A stretch of 64,000 nt of DNA from Pseudoalteromonas galatheae (lineage in GTDB: Bacteria; Pseudomonadota; Gammaproteobacteria; Enterobacterales; Alteromonadaceae), in contig NZ_PNCO02000001.1 of NCBI RefSeq assembly GCF_005886105.2, positions 744,001 through 808,000 of the forward strand. The letters run 5' to 3'. The translations under genes and the position numbers were made by a program. A model generated the notes under the pieces. That model had not been told where the DNA came from and ran no database searches. It saw only the letters and a list, made by a program, of their open reading frames with translations. The number at the start of each line of letters is the position of its first letter. Position 1 is the stretch's first letter. Positions 53,318 to 62,600 of this stretch are shown here, one piece after another.

Positions 53318-55870
53318 TTAATTTCCTTGATTCATCTGCGTTAATTTATCGCCAATGGGTTGAGAGAAGTTATAGCCATCGTACTTGTCCCAGTTAATCG
53401 ACCATGTCATCACGCCACCAAAGTTCGGATAAGCCTTGCTAGGCTGGATAGTGCCACACCCTGTACCTTTGGTTAAACAATCTAAGGCATTGATGATATT
53501 GCCGATAGGCGCTTGGCCTGAATTTGCCGACTGTGGACCAGAAGGCAGGCCGATGGCTACTTGGTCATCCCTAAGTGGCGCAAAGCGGGTGCCATCAGCA
53601 AGGTCAAATCCCTCAATCAACATTTTTGCATGGGCAACCATCATGTTCACTGAGCCCTCAGGAGCACTTCCCGGTTCATATGGGTTAGGTAGGCCACCAT
53701 TGTTGTATAGCTGTACGTGAAGTAAATCTAATGTATCGCGTAGCTCGTTTATAAGTGGAATATAAGCACCCCAAATACCGGAATAGGCAATCATGCCACC
53801 ATGTACATAGGGATGCTCAGGGGCCATGGTAAGTACCATATTGCCACCAATATTTTGTTCAATTTGCTTTAATGCTCTAGGCAGCCGAGCTTGGATCTGA
53901 GAGCCATGCACAAGGTTCGAGCCACTCTCTAAATCAATATCGAGCCCGTCAAATCCCCATTGTTGAATAATATCGGTGAGGCTACTGACAAATGCTGCTT
54001 CATCGGAATCCGTATTGAGGGTAATTGTGCCTTCTGCACCACCTAGGCTTAACACAAAAACTTTACCTTGCGCTTGTAGTGCTTGCATGTCAGATTTGAA
54101 TTTTACCGGGTCGATAGGCGGACAGTTAGAGCGAATGTCTTTTTCAAATGGTGTGAAGTGCACTGTGCCATTCGAGTTTCTATCATTTTCAGCAAAGGCA
54201 ATATCGATGATGTCCCAAGCAGTAGACATCTGATCAAGTGGAATAGGGCAACCCGCTGGATTGACAAAGTTATGCCAATAGCCGATCAATTTGTGCTTTT
54301 TACCGATGGGTTTGTCGATGACTTGAACTGTCACGCCGCTACTGGATACCTGATCATTATTGTCGTTAGTGGCCGTGGCATAAAGTGTTTTTGTGCCGAT
54401 TGAGGCCGGTGCATAACTATATTCGTAGGGTGGCGTTGTGTCTGTATTGAGTAACACGCCATCAGCATAAAACTGGACTTGTGTGATTTGTCCAACAAAA
54501 GAGGATGCCTGTGCAATCAATTGAGTGGAATTACCCAAGGTAATTTGGCTGCCGCTAGTGGGGGCGAGTAAATCAACGGCAATCGGTTTATCAGTTACAT
54601 TCACTGTAATTGTTTGCTCGCTTTGATTACTTTCGTTATCGACGGCAATGGCTTTTAAGCTCACTGGATTGAGGGCTATTGGTGTCCAGCTGTGATTAAG
54701 CGTTCCTTGATTGGCTGTGGCGAGGAGTGTGCTGTCGGCATAGAGTGACAGCGTAGCAATGTTGCCGTCTGTATCTTGAGCACTGACAGAGATAGTGGTG
54801 GGCGCATTGACCAAAACAGTACCATTATTGGATGGGCTTTCGAACGTTACGGTTGGCGCGATTGCGCAGATCCCTAAATCGCTCCATGCATCTGTCCAAT
54901 ATTGGCCTGCACCTGGCTCGTATGCCCACAGCGCGTTTGAGCTACACCAACCAGCAATATCACAGCGATATTTATGATTATTATGAGCGACCAATTCACC
55001 GGCCTGATAATTTTGTCCTGCGCTGTATGCTCTTAGGCCTTGGCAGCCTCCTCCTACTTTTGTTAACACACCGATGGCAAGGTTTGCCTCACTCATCAAG
55101 CCTTGGTTGTCTATCGCTTTTACATTTAGTTGGTTTACGCCAACTTGTTCCGCTTGGAACTCAAACTGAAAAGGTGGGGTGGTTAGATCCGCGACAAGCT
55201 GGTTGTTCAGGCTAATTTCCACTCCCGCAATAGTACCGTCGCTATCTTCGGCTGTGATGCTGATCCCTACCATATCCCCTTGATAGAACTGCTGGCCGTT
55301 GGCTGGAGCTGCAATGGATACGTTCGGTGGTAAATTTTCCCCGCTCGATTTTACTGTGATCCGTGCTGATTGCGAACTTCCGGTTAGCCCTTGGGCATCA
55401 GTGGCAATTGCGCTGATATTATATTCGCCAAGTACTGCGTTCCAAGTGGTTTGAAATGGCGCGGTATTGTCCGTTGCGATGACTTGCCCATTCACTAAGA
55501 ATTCGACATAAGCCAGATCACCATCGACATCATTGGCATTAGCTGAAAAAACAGCGTTGTCATTTTCGCCCAGCACAGCGCCATCATTTGGATTGGTGAG
55601 TACGACACTCGGGGCTTGACCTGAGCCCGTTGCGCAAGCTCCCAGTGACCGCCAGACATCATAAGGACCGGAGTGTCCTGCTGGATTGTCGTTTTGACTG
55701 TACCACTTAGCTTCATATGCTTGGTTTTGGGACTGTGTAACATCCCCTTGTCTGTAGACTTGTTGTTCAGACCAAGGGCTTAAATTACTACAGTCGTAGG
55801 CGTTTGTTTGGCTTGCGAGGATGAGAGCACCGCTCGTCCAAGCCAATCGTAAAATAGAGGTTGGTTTCAT
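53318..55870 (-). CDS. Secreted multidomain GH18 chitinase
   Basis: Hydrolyses chitin outside the cell. 850 aa: signal peptide (1-24), CBM5/12 chitin-binding module (25-79: WSEQQVYRQGDVTQSQNQAY), two Ig-like domains (86-173, 183-268), a second CBM5/12 (276-335), two more Ig-like domains (338-518), and a GH18 catalytic barrel (525-850). The signature DGLDIDLE is at 641-648 with acid Glu648. The barrel is of the ChiD type with GTITLNTDSDEAAFVSSL. The four Ig-like modules (each with a VxLxxPxxG start and DxDG turn) act as spacers. Stand-alone gene. Confidence 0.94.
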   Translation of the reverse strand: MKPTSILRLAWTSGALILASQTNAYDCSNLSPWSEQQVYRQGDVTQSQNQAYEAKWYSQNDNPAGHSGPYDVWRSLGACATGSGQAPSVVLTNPNDGAVLGENDNAVFSANANDVDGDLAYVEFLVNGQVIATDNTAPFQTTWNAVLGEYNISAIATDAQGLTGSSQSARITVKSSGENLPPNVSIAAPANGQQFYQGDMVGISITAEDSDGTIAGVEISLNNQLVADLTTPPFQFEFQAEQVGVNQLNVKAIDNQGLMSEANLAIGVLTKVGGGCQGLRAYSAGQNYQAGELVAHNNHKYRCDIAGWCSSNALWAYEPGAGQYWTDAWSDLGICAIAPTVTFESPSNNGTVLVNAPTTISVSAQDTDGNIATLSLYADSTLLATANQGTLNHSWTPIALNPVSLKAIAVDNESNQSEQTITVNVTDKPIAVDLLAPTSGSQITLGNSTQLIAQASSFVGQITQVQFYADGVLLNTDTTPPYEYSYAPASIGTKTLYATATNDNNDQVSSSGVTVQVIDKPIGKKHKLIGYWHNFVNPAGCPIPLDQMSTAWDIIDIAFAENDRNSNGTVHFTPFEKDIRSNCPPIDPVKFKSDMQALQAQGKVFVLSLGGAEGTITLNTDSDEAAFVSSLTDIIQQWGFDGLDIDLESGSNLVHGSQIQARLPRALKQIEQNIGGNMVLTMAPEHPYVHGGMIAYSGIWGAYIPLINELRDTLDLLHVQLYNNGGLPNPYEPGSAPEGSVNMMVAHAKMLIEGFDLADGTRFAPLRDDQVAIGLPSGPQSANSGQAPIGNIINALDCLTKGTGCGTIQPSKAYPNFGGVMTWSINWDKYDGYNFSQPIGDKLTQMNQGN

Positions 55871-56067
55871 ACTGATCCCTTACATGTTGTTGTGTGTTTT
55901 ATGAACAAAACCAAATCAGCATATAGGTAAATAATTCGTTAATCAACACTCGAGTTATGAGTAAATCTCATCGCTGAAACTACGTGAGCATCGCAATTTT
56001 AATTCGCATATTTCAAATAATCGGCTAGGTTTAGAGGGAATTTAACGGACTTTATAGGATCCATATA

Positions 56068-56541
56068 ATGGCGACCTCTTCAATTCCTTGCGGTTATCAT
56101 TCACTCACGCCTTACCTCATTGTGGCTGGTGCAGCAAAAGCCATCGAGTTCTACCGAGCCGCTTTTGGTGCTAGCGTAAAGCTTCAGTTACCTATGCCAG
56201 ATGGAGGGGTGGCTCATGCGGAGCTGCTGATTGGTAACTCTTATGTAATGCTTTCAGATATGTGCCCTGATGCACACTTTAAAGATCCCAAAGAGCTTGG
56301 CGGCACGCCGGTTAGCTTGATGCTGTATGTTGACGATGTGGACACTGTGTTTGCGGGGGCAATTGAATTGGGGGCGCAACAAGTCACGCCCGTTTGTGAT
56401 CAGTTTTATGGTGATAGGGCGGGAACGCTACGAGATCCATTCGGTCATGTCTGGACGATTGGCACGCACAAAGAAGATCTCACAGAAGCTGAATTACTCG
56501 CGCGTATGGCTGATTTTATGGATAAGCAACAAGATGCCTAG
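56068..56541 (+). CDS. VOC/glyoxalase-family protein (PhnB-like)
   Basis: 157 aa. Vicinal-oxygen-chelate fold with two beta-alpha-beta-beta-beta halves: LTPYLIVAGAAKAIEFYRAAFGA, LPMPDGGVAHAELLIGNSYVMLSD, VSLMLYVDDVDTVFAGAIELGA and the ending GDRAGTLRDPFGHVWTIGTHKEDL. The PhnB/YdfR-type members have no assigned reaction. Stand-alone. Confidence 0.88.
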   Translation: MATSSIPCGYHSLTPYLIVAGAAKAIEFYRAAFGASVKLQLPMPDGGVAHAELLIGNSYVMLSDMCPDAHFKDPKELGGTPVSLMLYVDDVDTVFAGAIELGAQQVTPVCDQFYGDRAGTLRDPFGHVWTIGTHKEDLTEAELLARMADFMDKQQDA

Positions 56542-56769
56542 TTGAGGTGATGGTATTTTAATTTATTGTTACTTGATTCTCGCTTTTTGTGGTTTGTAGT
56601 TATCGAGACAATTTGATAAAAGTCATATTTTACAATCTCTTATGTGATTTTGTTGTTGTGGGGTGATTTTAATTTTAGTTTTTTTGTTAATATTGTTGAA
56701 TTTTTTGTTTTTTCATGGCAGCTTATGGGTAGTGATGAATTTTGACCACTATGCTACTAGCTCAAGGAA

Positions 56770-56882
56770 ATGATGATGAAGTAAAAGCAAGCAAAATCGG
56801 CACTAAAGCACTTAGATAAAAGCCTAAGCTTACCTTTACAGAAACCTTGACTAGTACGGATTATGGGCATTGCCGTTGCTAA
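56770..56882 (+). pseudogene. Decayed paralogue of the GG-leader peptide
   Basis: After CAAGGAA, the frame reads MMMK, a TAA stop, then KQAKSALKHLDKSLSLPLQK, which matches the leader ALKQLDKQQNLP of the intact peptide 220 bases downstream. A stop follows. Shifting frame, the last codons read ETLTSTDYGHCRC and TAA, matching the end YWQCDC of the intact peptide. One T-to-A change (Leu to stop) and a frameshift with a missing cleavage region would explain it. Confidence 0.7.
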
Positions 56883-56992
56883 TTTTACTGTATTTTAGGT
56901 TAGTGTGGCGATACGGAGAACGCTATTCGCCAACCTTGCAACCTTGAACAATACAGCTTGTAAATTAATTAAAATAACTCAAGGATAAGAAA

Positions 56993-57154
56993 ATGAAATT
57001 AAAATTTAAAAAAACAGCTTTAAAACAACTAGATAAACAACAAAACTTGCCTCAAGAGCAAACACCAAACATTGCTGGTGGTGCAAACAGTCGCATTCCT
57101 TGTCGTCCACCTTTGACGGAAACTGGCAATCAATACTGGCAGTGTGACTGCTAA
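56993..57154 (+). CDS. 53-aa peptide with Gly-Gly leader, candidate RiPP or bacteriocin precursor
   Basis: Leader MKLKFKKTALKQLDKQQNLP then QEQTPNIAGG, ending in a double Gly at 29-30; then a 23-residue core ANSRIPCRPPLTETGNQYWQ and CDC. AAGGATAAGAAA precedes the ATG. The basic, Leu-patterned leader with an acidic/Pro stretch before GG is the style of precursors cut by C39-type peptidase transporters. The core has three Cys and Ser/Thr but no modification or export gene lies nearby. It is closed by a strong terminator, so it is a stand-alone transcript. Confidence 0.78.
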   Translation: MKLKFKKTALKQLDKQQNLPQEQTPNIAGGANSRIPCRPPLTETGNQYWQCDC

Positions 57155-57178
57155 AGTTAGTGATAAATTAATATGAAC

Positions 57179-57212
57179 AAGCTCACCGTGAAGTGAGCTT
57201 TTTTATTTTTTC
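57179..57212 (+). terminator. Terminator of the GG-leader peptide
   Basis: AAGCTCAC, 6-base loop, GTGAGCTT, then TTTTATTTTTT. Textbook intrinsic terminator; it also faces the end of the CDP-glycerol gene. Confidence 0.88.
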
Positions 57213-57225
57213 AAGGTCACAAATT

Positions 57226-58242
57226 TTATTTTATCTTCATATAATTTAGTGCTTTACGTATTTTGTAACGTCTCAATAAATTAAGCGGTTTACGCTTTAA
57301 TCCAGCCGCGATTACAGTCTCTGTCGCTGCGAGTATGCGCTCTGCGCTTTTACCATCGCGATAAGGGTGCACTTGCTGAATATACTGCTCAATTCGTTCA
57401 CTTTGTGCGTGGGACAGATTAAGTGCTTGTTCGACCGCTTCAGACAATTTGCTGGCGTCGGTAATATTGATTAATGCATCTTGAGGTTGGTGGTTATTAA
57501 AAGTGATAACCGGCTTACCAATTAGCAGTGATTCATCTACAGCGCTAGATGTATCAGAAATCACTACATCAGCTTGTTGAATGAGTGGAATGAGATTGTC
57601 ATTCCCGGCGATTTCAAAGTCGCTGATGGTTTCAAGTTCTATGTACATCTGTTGCCACTGCTGTTTCGTCTTAGGATGAAACTTAAGTTGGACTCTGTAT
57701 TTTCCTGACTCTGCTAGCTGTTTGATTTGCGCATGTAATGCTTCTAGCGACGTGAGATTTGGTGAAAAAGTGGGAGCATACAGTATGACTGGCTTTTCAT
57801 TCTCTTGCTTGGTGTAATCAAAGTACGGGTCGAGCTTTGGCCAACCAGTTTCAATCACCGAGAAATAGCCATGCTTTTGTGCTAGTTGCTTAAATGGCGC
57901 AGTTGTAATAGGGCCATGAGTACAATACAAATCGAAGAAACCGCGGATCCCAAAGTGACCTTTCTTTTTATATTCTAATCCGTGAAACACTTGTACTTTG
58001 GCACCTGGGAAAAAGTCAGGAACAACGTTTCCTGGTACAAACACAGCTCTGGGGTTAAACGCCTTGACGTCCTCTACGCTTAGTAACTCTACTTCGCCTG
58101 CTGCAAGTGAACTTGAATTTACATCTTTACCTTTTAAAAACCATTTCACCACGTCACCGTTAGCACGGATAGCGTTTTGGAGTGGTCTCAGAATAGCAAA
58201 GCTATATGGCTGCTCAATGTAGAAAAGATAATGTTTAGGCAT
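57226..58242 (-). CDS. CDP-glycerol glycerophosphotransferase-family protein
   Basis: 338 aa of the GT-B-like TagB/TagF family. Features: VFVPGNVVPDFFPGAKVQVFHGLEYKKKGHFG with the HG catalytic loop, ETGWPKLDPYF, VILYAPTFSPN, then LKFHPKTKQQW and ADVVISDTSSAVDESLLIGKPVI, which binds the CDP moiety. In Gram-negatives these add glycerol phosphate or ribitol phosphate to surface polysaccharide. No capsule genes adjoin, so the acceptor is unknown. Convergent with the GG-leader peptide. Confidence 0.85.
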   Translation of the reverse strand: MPKHYLFYIEQPYSFAILRPLQNAIRANGDVVKWFLKGKDVNSSSLAAGEVELLSVEDVKAFNPRAVFVPGNVVPDFFPGAKVQVFHGLEYKKKGHFGIRGFFDLYCTHGPITTAPFKQLAQKHGYFSVIETGWPKLDPYFDYTKQENEKPVILYAPTFSPNLTSLEALHAQIKQLAESGKYRVQLKFHPKTKQQWQQMYIELETISDFEIAGNDNLIPLIQQADVVISDTSSAVDESLLIGKPVITFNNHQPQDALINITDASKLSEAVEQALNLSHAQSERIEQYIQQVHPYRDGKSAERILAATETVIAAGLKRKPLNLLRRYKIRKALNYMKIK

Positions 58243-58356
58243 TGAAAGTCACTTATAAAATCAGAATTTATGGTCAGCACTTGAGTGGCGCAACTAAGGC
58301 CAGAGCGATATTAAGCAAGATAATACCGCTTTTAGCGCGCCAATACCAAACATCCG

Positions 58357-59397
58357 TTAATCGGGGGTAATGTTGCTGATACGTAAATGCACTTCAGTGG
58401 CTTGAGCCATCATATTATCCATTAAGGTTTGTACTGACTCGATTTCTTGAATTAAGCCTTGAGATTGACCAATAAACTGTACGCCATGGTCTAAATCTCC
58501 GTGAATAGTGGCGGCTTCGAGCTTTTCGGTGGCGGCACCAAAGAGCGACAGCATCTTAATTTTATCGAATTGAGAAAGCAGTCCTAGTAGTAGCTTCCAT
58601 AAAGGCATGTCGACCATTTTAGCGGCCTTGAATGATTTTATGGTGGCCATGAAAAAGTTCATCGGGCGGCGCGTTGCCTTTTCAGCCATAGGAGTTTTCA
58701 TTACTCGAGCATAAAGACCATCGAAGTTTTTGGAATAAATCGTCTGTTCAACGTCTTTTTCTACTACGGTATCTTTGACATGTTGATGCAAAGGACTTTC
58801 TTTGGATGTTGCAAAGCGAGAACCCATCGCAACCCCCTCTGCGCCAAGTGCTAGCGCGGCGATAAGTCCTCTACCATCGGCAAATCCCCCTGCGGCAATC
58901 ACAGGTATATCAACAATATCGACAATGCTCGGCACCAAACACAGTGAAGTCACTTCACCGCCATGGGCTGCAGCCTCATGTCCAGTAACCAATAGTGCAT
59001 CGACACCAGATTTTTGTGCTGCTAAGGCATGCTTTTGCGTCACCACAGTCGCAATAACTTTCCCGCCGTAGGCTTTAGCCGCTTCTACCAGCCAGTCGCC
59101 TTTTCCTAAAGAAAAATTAATAACAGGCACTCGCTCTTCTAATGCGACTTTGGCATTTTCTTTGGCGCCAGGCATCATTAAGGTCACACCAATGCCAAAA
59201 GGTTTATCGGTGAGTTCACGAATTTTTCGTATTGCCTCACGTGTTTCGTTCTTACTGAGCGGACCTGTGGCTAAAATGCCTAAGCCACCAGCATTACTTA
59301 CTGCTGCAACAAGCTCAGGTACAGAAATCCAGCTCATGCCGGGGAGTATAATGGGTTTTTCGATGCCAAATAATTCGGTGATAGCAGTTTTCATCAT
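58357..59397 (-). CDS. Nitronate monooxygenase-like FMN oxidoreductase
   Basis: 346 aa from the ATG at 59397; the open frame extends to 59529 but the extra 44 residues have no family match. FMN TIM barrel of the NMO/FabK superfamily: TAITELFGIEKPIILPGMSWIS, AVSNAGGLGILATG, VDALLVTGHEAAAHGGEV, IPVIAAGGFADGRGLIAALALGAEGVAMGSRF. The AAGGF/GSRF phosphate-binding loops are intact. Members oxidise nitronates or propionate-3-nitronate; an enoyl reductase role is less likely. It diverges from a 59-aa protein. Confidence 0.88.
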   Translation of the reverse strand: MMKTAITELFGIEKPIILPGMSWISVPELVAAVSNAGGLGILATGPLSKNETREAIRKIRELTDKPFGIGVTLMMPGAKENAKVALEERVPVINFSLGKGDWLVEAAKAYGGKVIATVVTQKHALAAQKSGVDALLVTGHEAAAHGGEVTSLCLVPSIVDIVDIPVIAAGGFADGRGLIAALALGAEGVAMGSRFATSKESPLHQHVKDTVVEKDVEQTIYSKNFDGLYARVMKTPMAEKATRRPMNFFMATIKSFKAAKMVDMPLWKLLLGLLSQFDKIKMLSLFGAATEKLEAATIHGDLDHGVQFIGQSQGLIQEIESVQTLMDNMMAQATEVHLRISNITPD

Positions 59398-59494
59398 TGT
59401 TATTCTACTGGTCAGATGTGTGTATGAGCATAGCTGGAATTTTGCTTGAAGTGAACACTGGTTGTAAGATACCTGTTTAGAAAGAGGAGCTAAG

Positions 59495-59674
59495 ATGAAC
59501 GTAGTTATATTATTAGTGAGTTTAGTCATTGCATTGGTTGTCTTGATACCTTTATTGGAAAAGTATCAGCAGCGTTTAGGGCTAGATAAAATGCAAAAGT
59601 ATGCCAAATATGTACTGCCATTATTAATGGTCACGCTGATCATTAAACTCATCTACGTTTTGATGGTTGGGTAA
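59495..59674 (+). CDS. 59-aa protein with two membrane helices
   Basis: Begins MNVVILLVSLVIALVVLIPL; a short charged loop EKYQQRLGLDKMQKYAKY; second helix VLPLLMVTLIIKLIYVLMVG. AGAGGAG lies about seven bases before the ATG. Too short for a known family by eye. It ends 12 bases before the stop of the giant PgsB-like gene on the other strand. Confidence 0.7.
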   Translation: MNVVILLVSLVIALVVLIPLLEKYQQRLGLDKMQKYAKYVLPLLMVTLIIKLIYVLMVG

Positions 59675-59685
59675 CGAGCGCCTAG

Positions 59686-62600
59686 CTATTTTTTGCGGCG
59701 CTTACCACTTTGTAATTTCAGCCATCCTGGTTTTTGCGAGCGATTTAATTCACTTAAAATGAGCGTTGCCTTTTCTATTGTGATCCTAAAATCGGCGATA
59801 TCTTTATACACTTGTACCGCGATCTTTTTCCTTTTTACCGCTGCGCCAGCATCTAAAAATGACTCGACCAGCTTGTTCAAAAACCGTGTTACCGGGGAGT
59901 GAGAAAAGGTACTATCTTTGCTTTCTAACCTTTGCTTCTGTTGCTCAAGCTTGCGCTTTATTTGCGTTAATTCAGCTTGACTGAATTCGCTTTGGGCATT
60001 GGGCAAAGTTGCAAACAATTCGAGCTTGTCAGCCAAGTATTGACACTCAATCGCACTGAGTTCCTCTTGCTGCAAGATTCTACTTAGGCCATTTCTAAAC
60101 TCAGTTTGTGTCACGCTGCGGCGGCTCAAACGCTCGCAATGCTGATTAAATAATTGCCACTTTTGCCACATGTATACATAGCCGAGTCCCGCGCCTTTGA
60201 TATTTTGCATCCCGACGATGATTTGATGTTCATTTGGCAGCGCTTGTTTAGCGATGATTTGATTTAACGGATCGGGCTTGATATCACTGTCATGCACTAA
60301 CGTGCATTTGAGTTTAGCAAGCTGCTCTGCGAGGGCCGCTGTTTGTGAAAGCTTAGTGTTCAGATCTTCAACTTCCAAAATCGAATGGGCAATTGTCCAC
60401 GCTTCAAAACGTTTTAGAATTAGCTGATGTGTTTCATCTTCACTGTTAAGTTGTGATTGTAGTGAGTCGATACTTGAAAACGCAGATTCAGGCAGCGTGT
60501 CTTTAGGGGTATTTAACGATGCAATCAGCGTCTCTTTCGATAGTAAAAGCCTAAAACGGCCAAGTAAGTCGCGCAGTGAGTCGTGGTCATTGTTGCTAAA
60601 AATACCGTGTAAGAGGTTTTCCAGTGCAGTGAGAAAGTACTTAAAAAAGCCATCAATATTGGTACCAATAACGACAACTACATCAAAATGCAGATCATTG
60701 GCCAGAATGTTCGCAAATACTTGTGAACGCGCAACACGATCGTTACGGTTGTTGATCAGTGCAACAATTTGCCCCTGCTTTCCCTGTTCAACGATGTTTA
60801 GACGTTTCCAGTTTTCAATCGTTGCCAAGCGTTCATTGGCAGACATGCTATTGATAAAACTTTGGCTAATTGTACCAATCTTTGCAGTTGCAAACTGTTG
60901 TAGCACCCCAACATCTGGAATAACTCTAGATGCCGTCTCTTTATAGACATAGTCCTTATTAATGCCAATGTATTGTGCCATCTTGCAGACCAAAGCGATA
61001 TTATCTGGGTGCTCGGCATAGGGATATTTCGCGAGGATGTCAGGTGTGATCTGATATCCATCTCCCCAATGAATTTGAATAAGTGAGGTGTTTTTTTGCT
61101 CCGCGGCCAAGTTGAGCACAGAGGCCATATTCTGCTCGGCGGTGAACACTTGGGTGTTGTAGCCTAAAAAAGCAGACATCTCTTTTGCCACATCTAAACC
61201 TGTTGGGCCCAAAATATCTTCATGGTCTGGGTAGGCATTGGTAATGGTGGCAAAATTATCTTTCATCCAGCGAACTAGAATTTTTACATATCTAGGAGTC
61301 AGGCCCATACATTCCCACAGGAAAACGTCCGCTTTTACTTGTTTTGCAAAATGTAAAACATCAGCTTGCTCCCAAATACTCGCTTTATCGAAGGGCCTAA
61401 AAAGTGGGATCTCATACTGTTCGCCAGAAATCTTTGAATAGATAAGCATCGCCTCACAGCCGGTGGTTTTACTCACAACTCTCAGGGCTAAACTGCTAAA
61501 TAACGCTGATTTTAGACGCTCGGTTCCTGACTTTCCTCGGGTTCCCCAGCCGCCAATGGAGACCGGAATGTGTTTGCGGTTTTGCTTTATTCTTTTACTG
61601 ATATAAATATGGCGAGTCCAAAAGTAACTGATAAATGCAAGCACAAAGAAAACCAGCTGCGAAATACTATTTTGATAAATAGCATCAACATATTCTTTAA
61701 AACTGCTCCAAATGGTGAGCAGCGCTGAAGTAGCGCCTGAGCGCGTATAAAGTCGCTGAATGTCTGTCGCGACAGGGAATGGTGCTTTTGCGATGTCACC
61801 ATAGGCACTAAAGTGCAACGAAAATCCAAGGGTGTTAAGTGTGTCTAAATACTTACCTTGCTCTAATTCGTTGCCTTTTCGTAGATGGTCAAGATCAGCA
61901 AACTGCCACGTTATAGTCCAGTAGGCTTTTAAGCGTCGCCATAAAGTTGGTGGCGGAATGACCGTTAAAATACCATCTGGCGTATAGGTTTTGGCATCTT
62001 CTTTACTATGGTCATTGGTAAGCACGCTTAGCAGAAAGTCGAGTAATGGCAAATGTGGTCTGCTGGTTTGCTCTGCGAGGTTAAAGAGTAACTCCCCAGG
62101 CACTGTTGTTTCGCTAATTTCTGCGGTAGTGCAGCTGGGGGCATGGATCAACACGCTGGGCTTTTTCGCTTTAGTGTGAGAATAGCTTTGACGCTTATCG
62201 GTACTTGGGTGTCTTATTTCGTGTAATACTCGCCATAACCTTCTTGCTTGACGGTAACCCTGTTGAATGCGCCAGCCTGTTTTCATTTTTGAGGCATTGA
62301 GGCTTTGACCACGCTGCGCAATATAAGAAAGTGAGCGGCCTAATTCATCTCGAGACCAATTTGCAAGTGCTTCACTTTGCTCTTTGGCTTCAAGAGATGC
62401 ATTGAGTTGCGCTATGATGGCTTGATGATAGAAGCTACTTAACTGTTCTCTGGCTCTGGTGATATAACGGCAAACCGCGATGTTTGTTTCTCTCGACAAA
62501 CAGTCATTTAAGGTATCAATAAAACGCCTAAAACAGAGATCAGTTTGATCTGACTCTAGCTGCATATTCAGCATAATACGCGCGCTTTGCTCAAGCGCTA

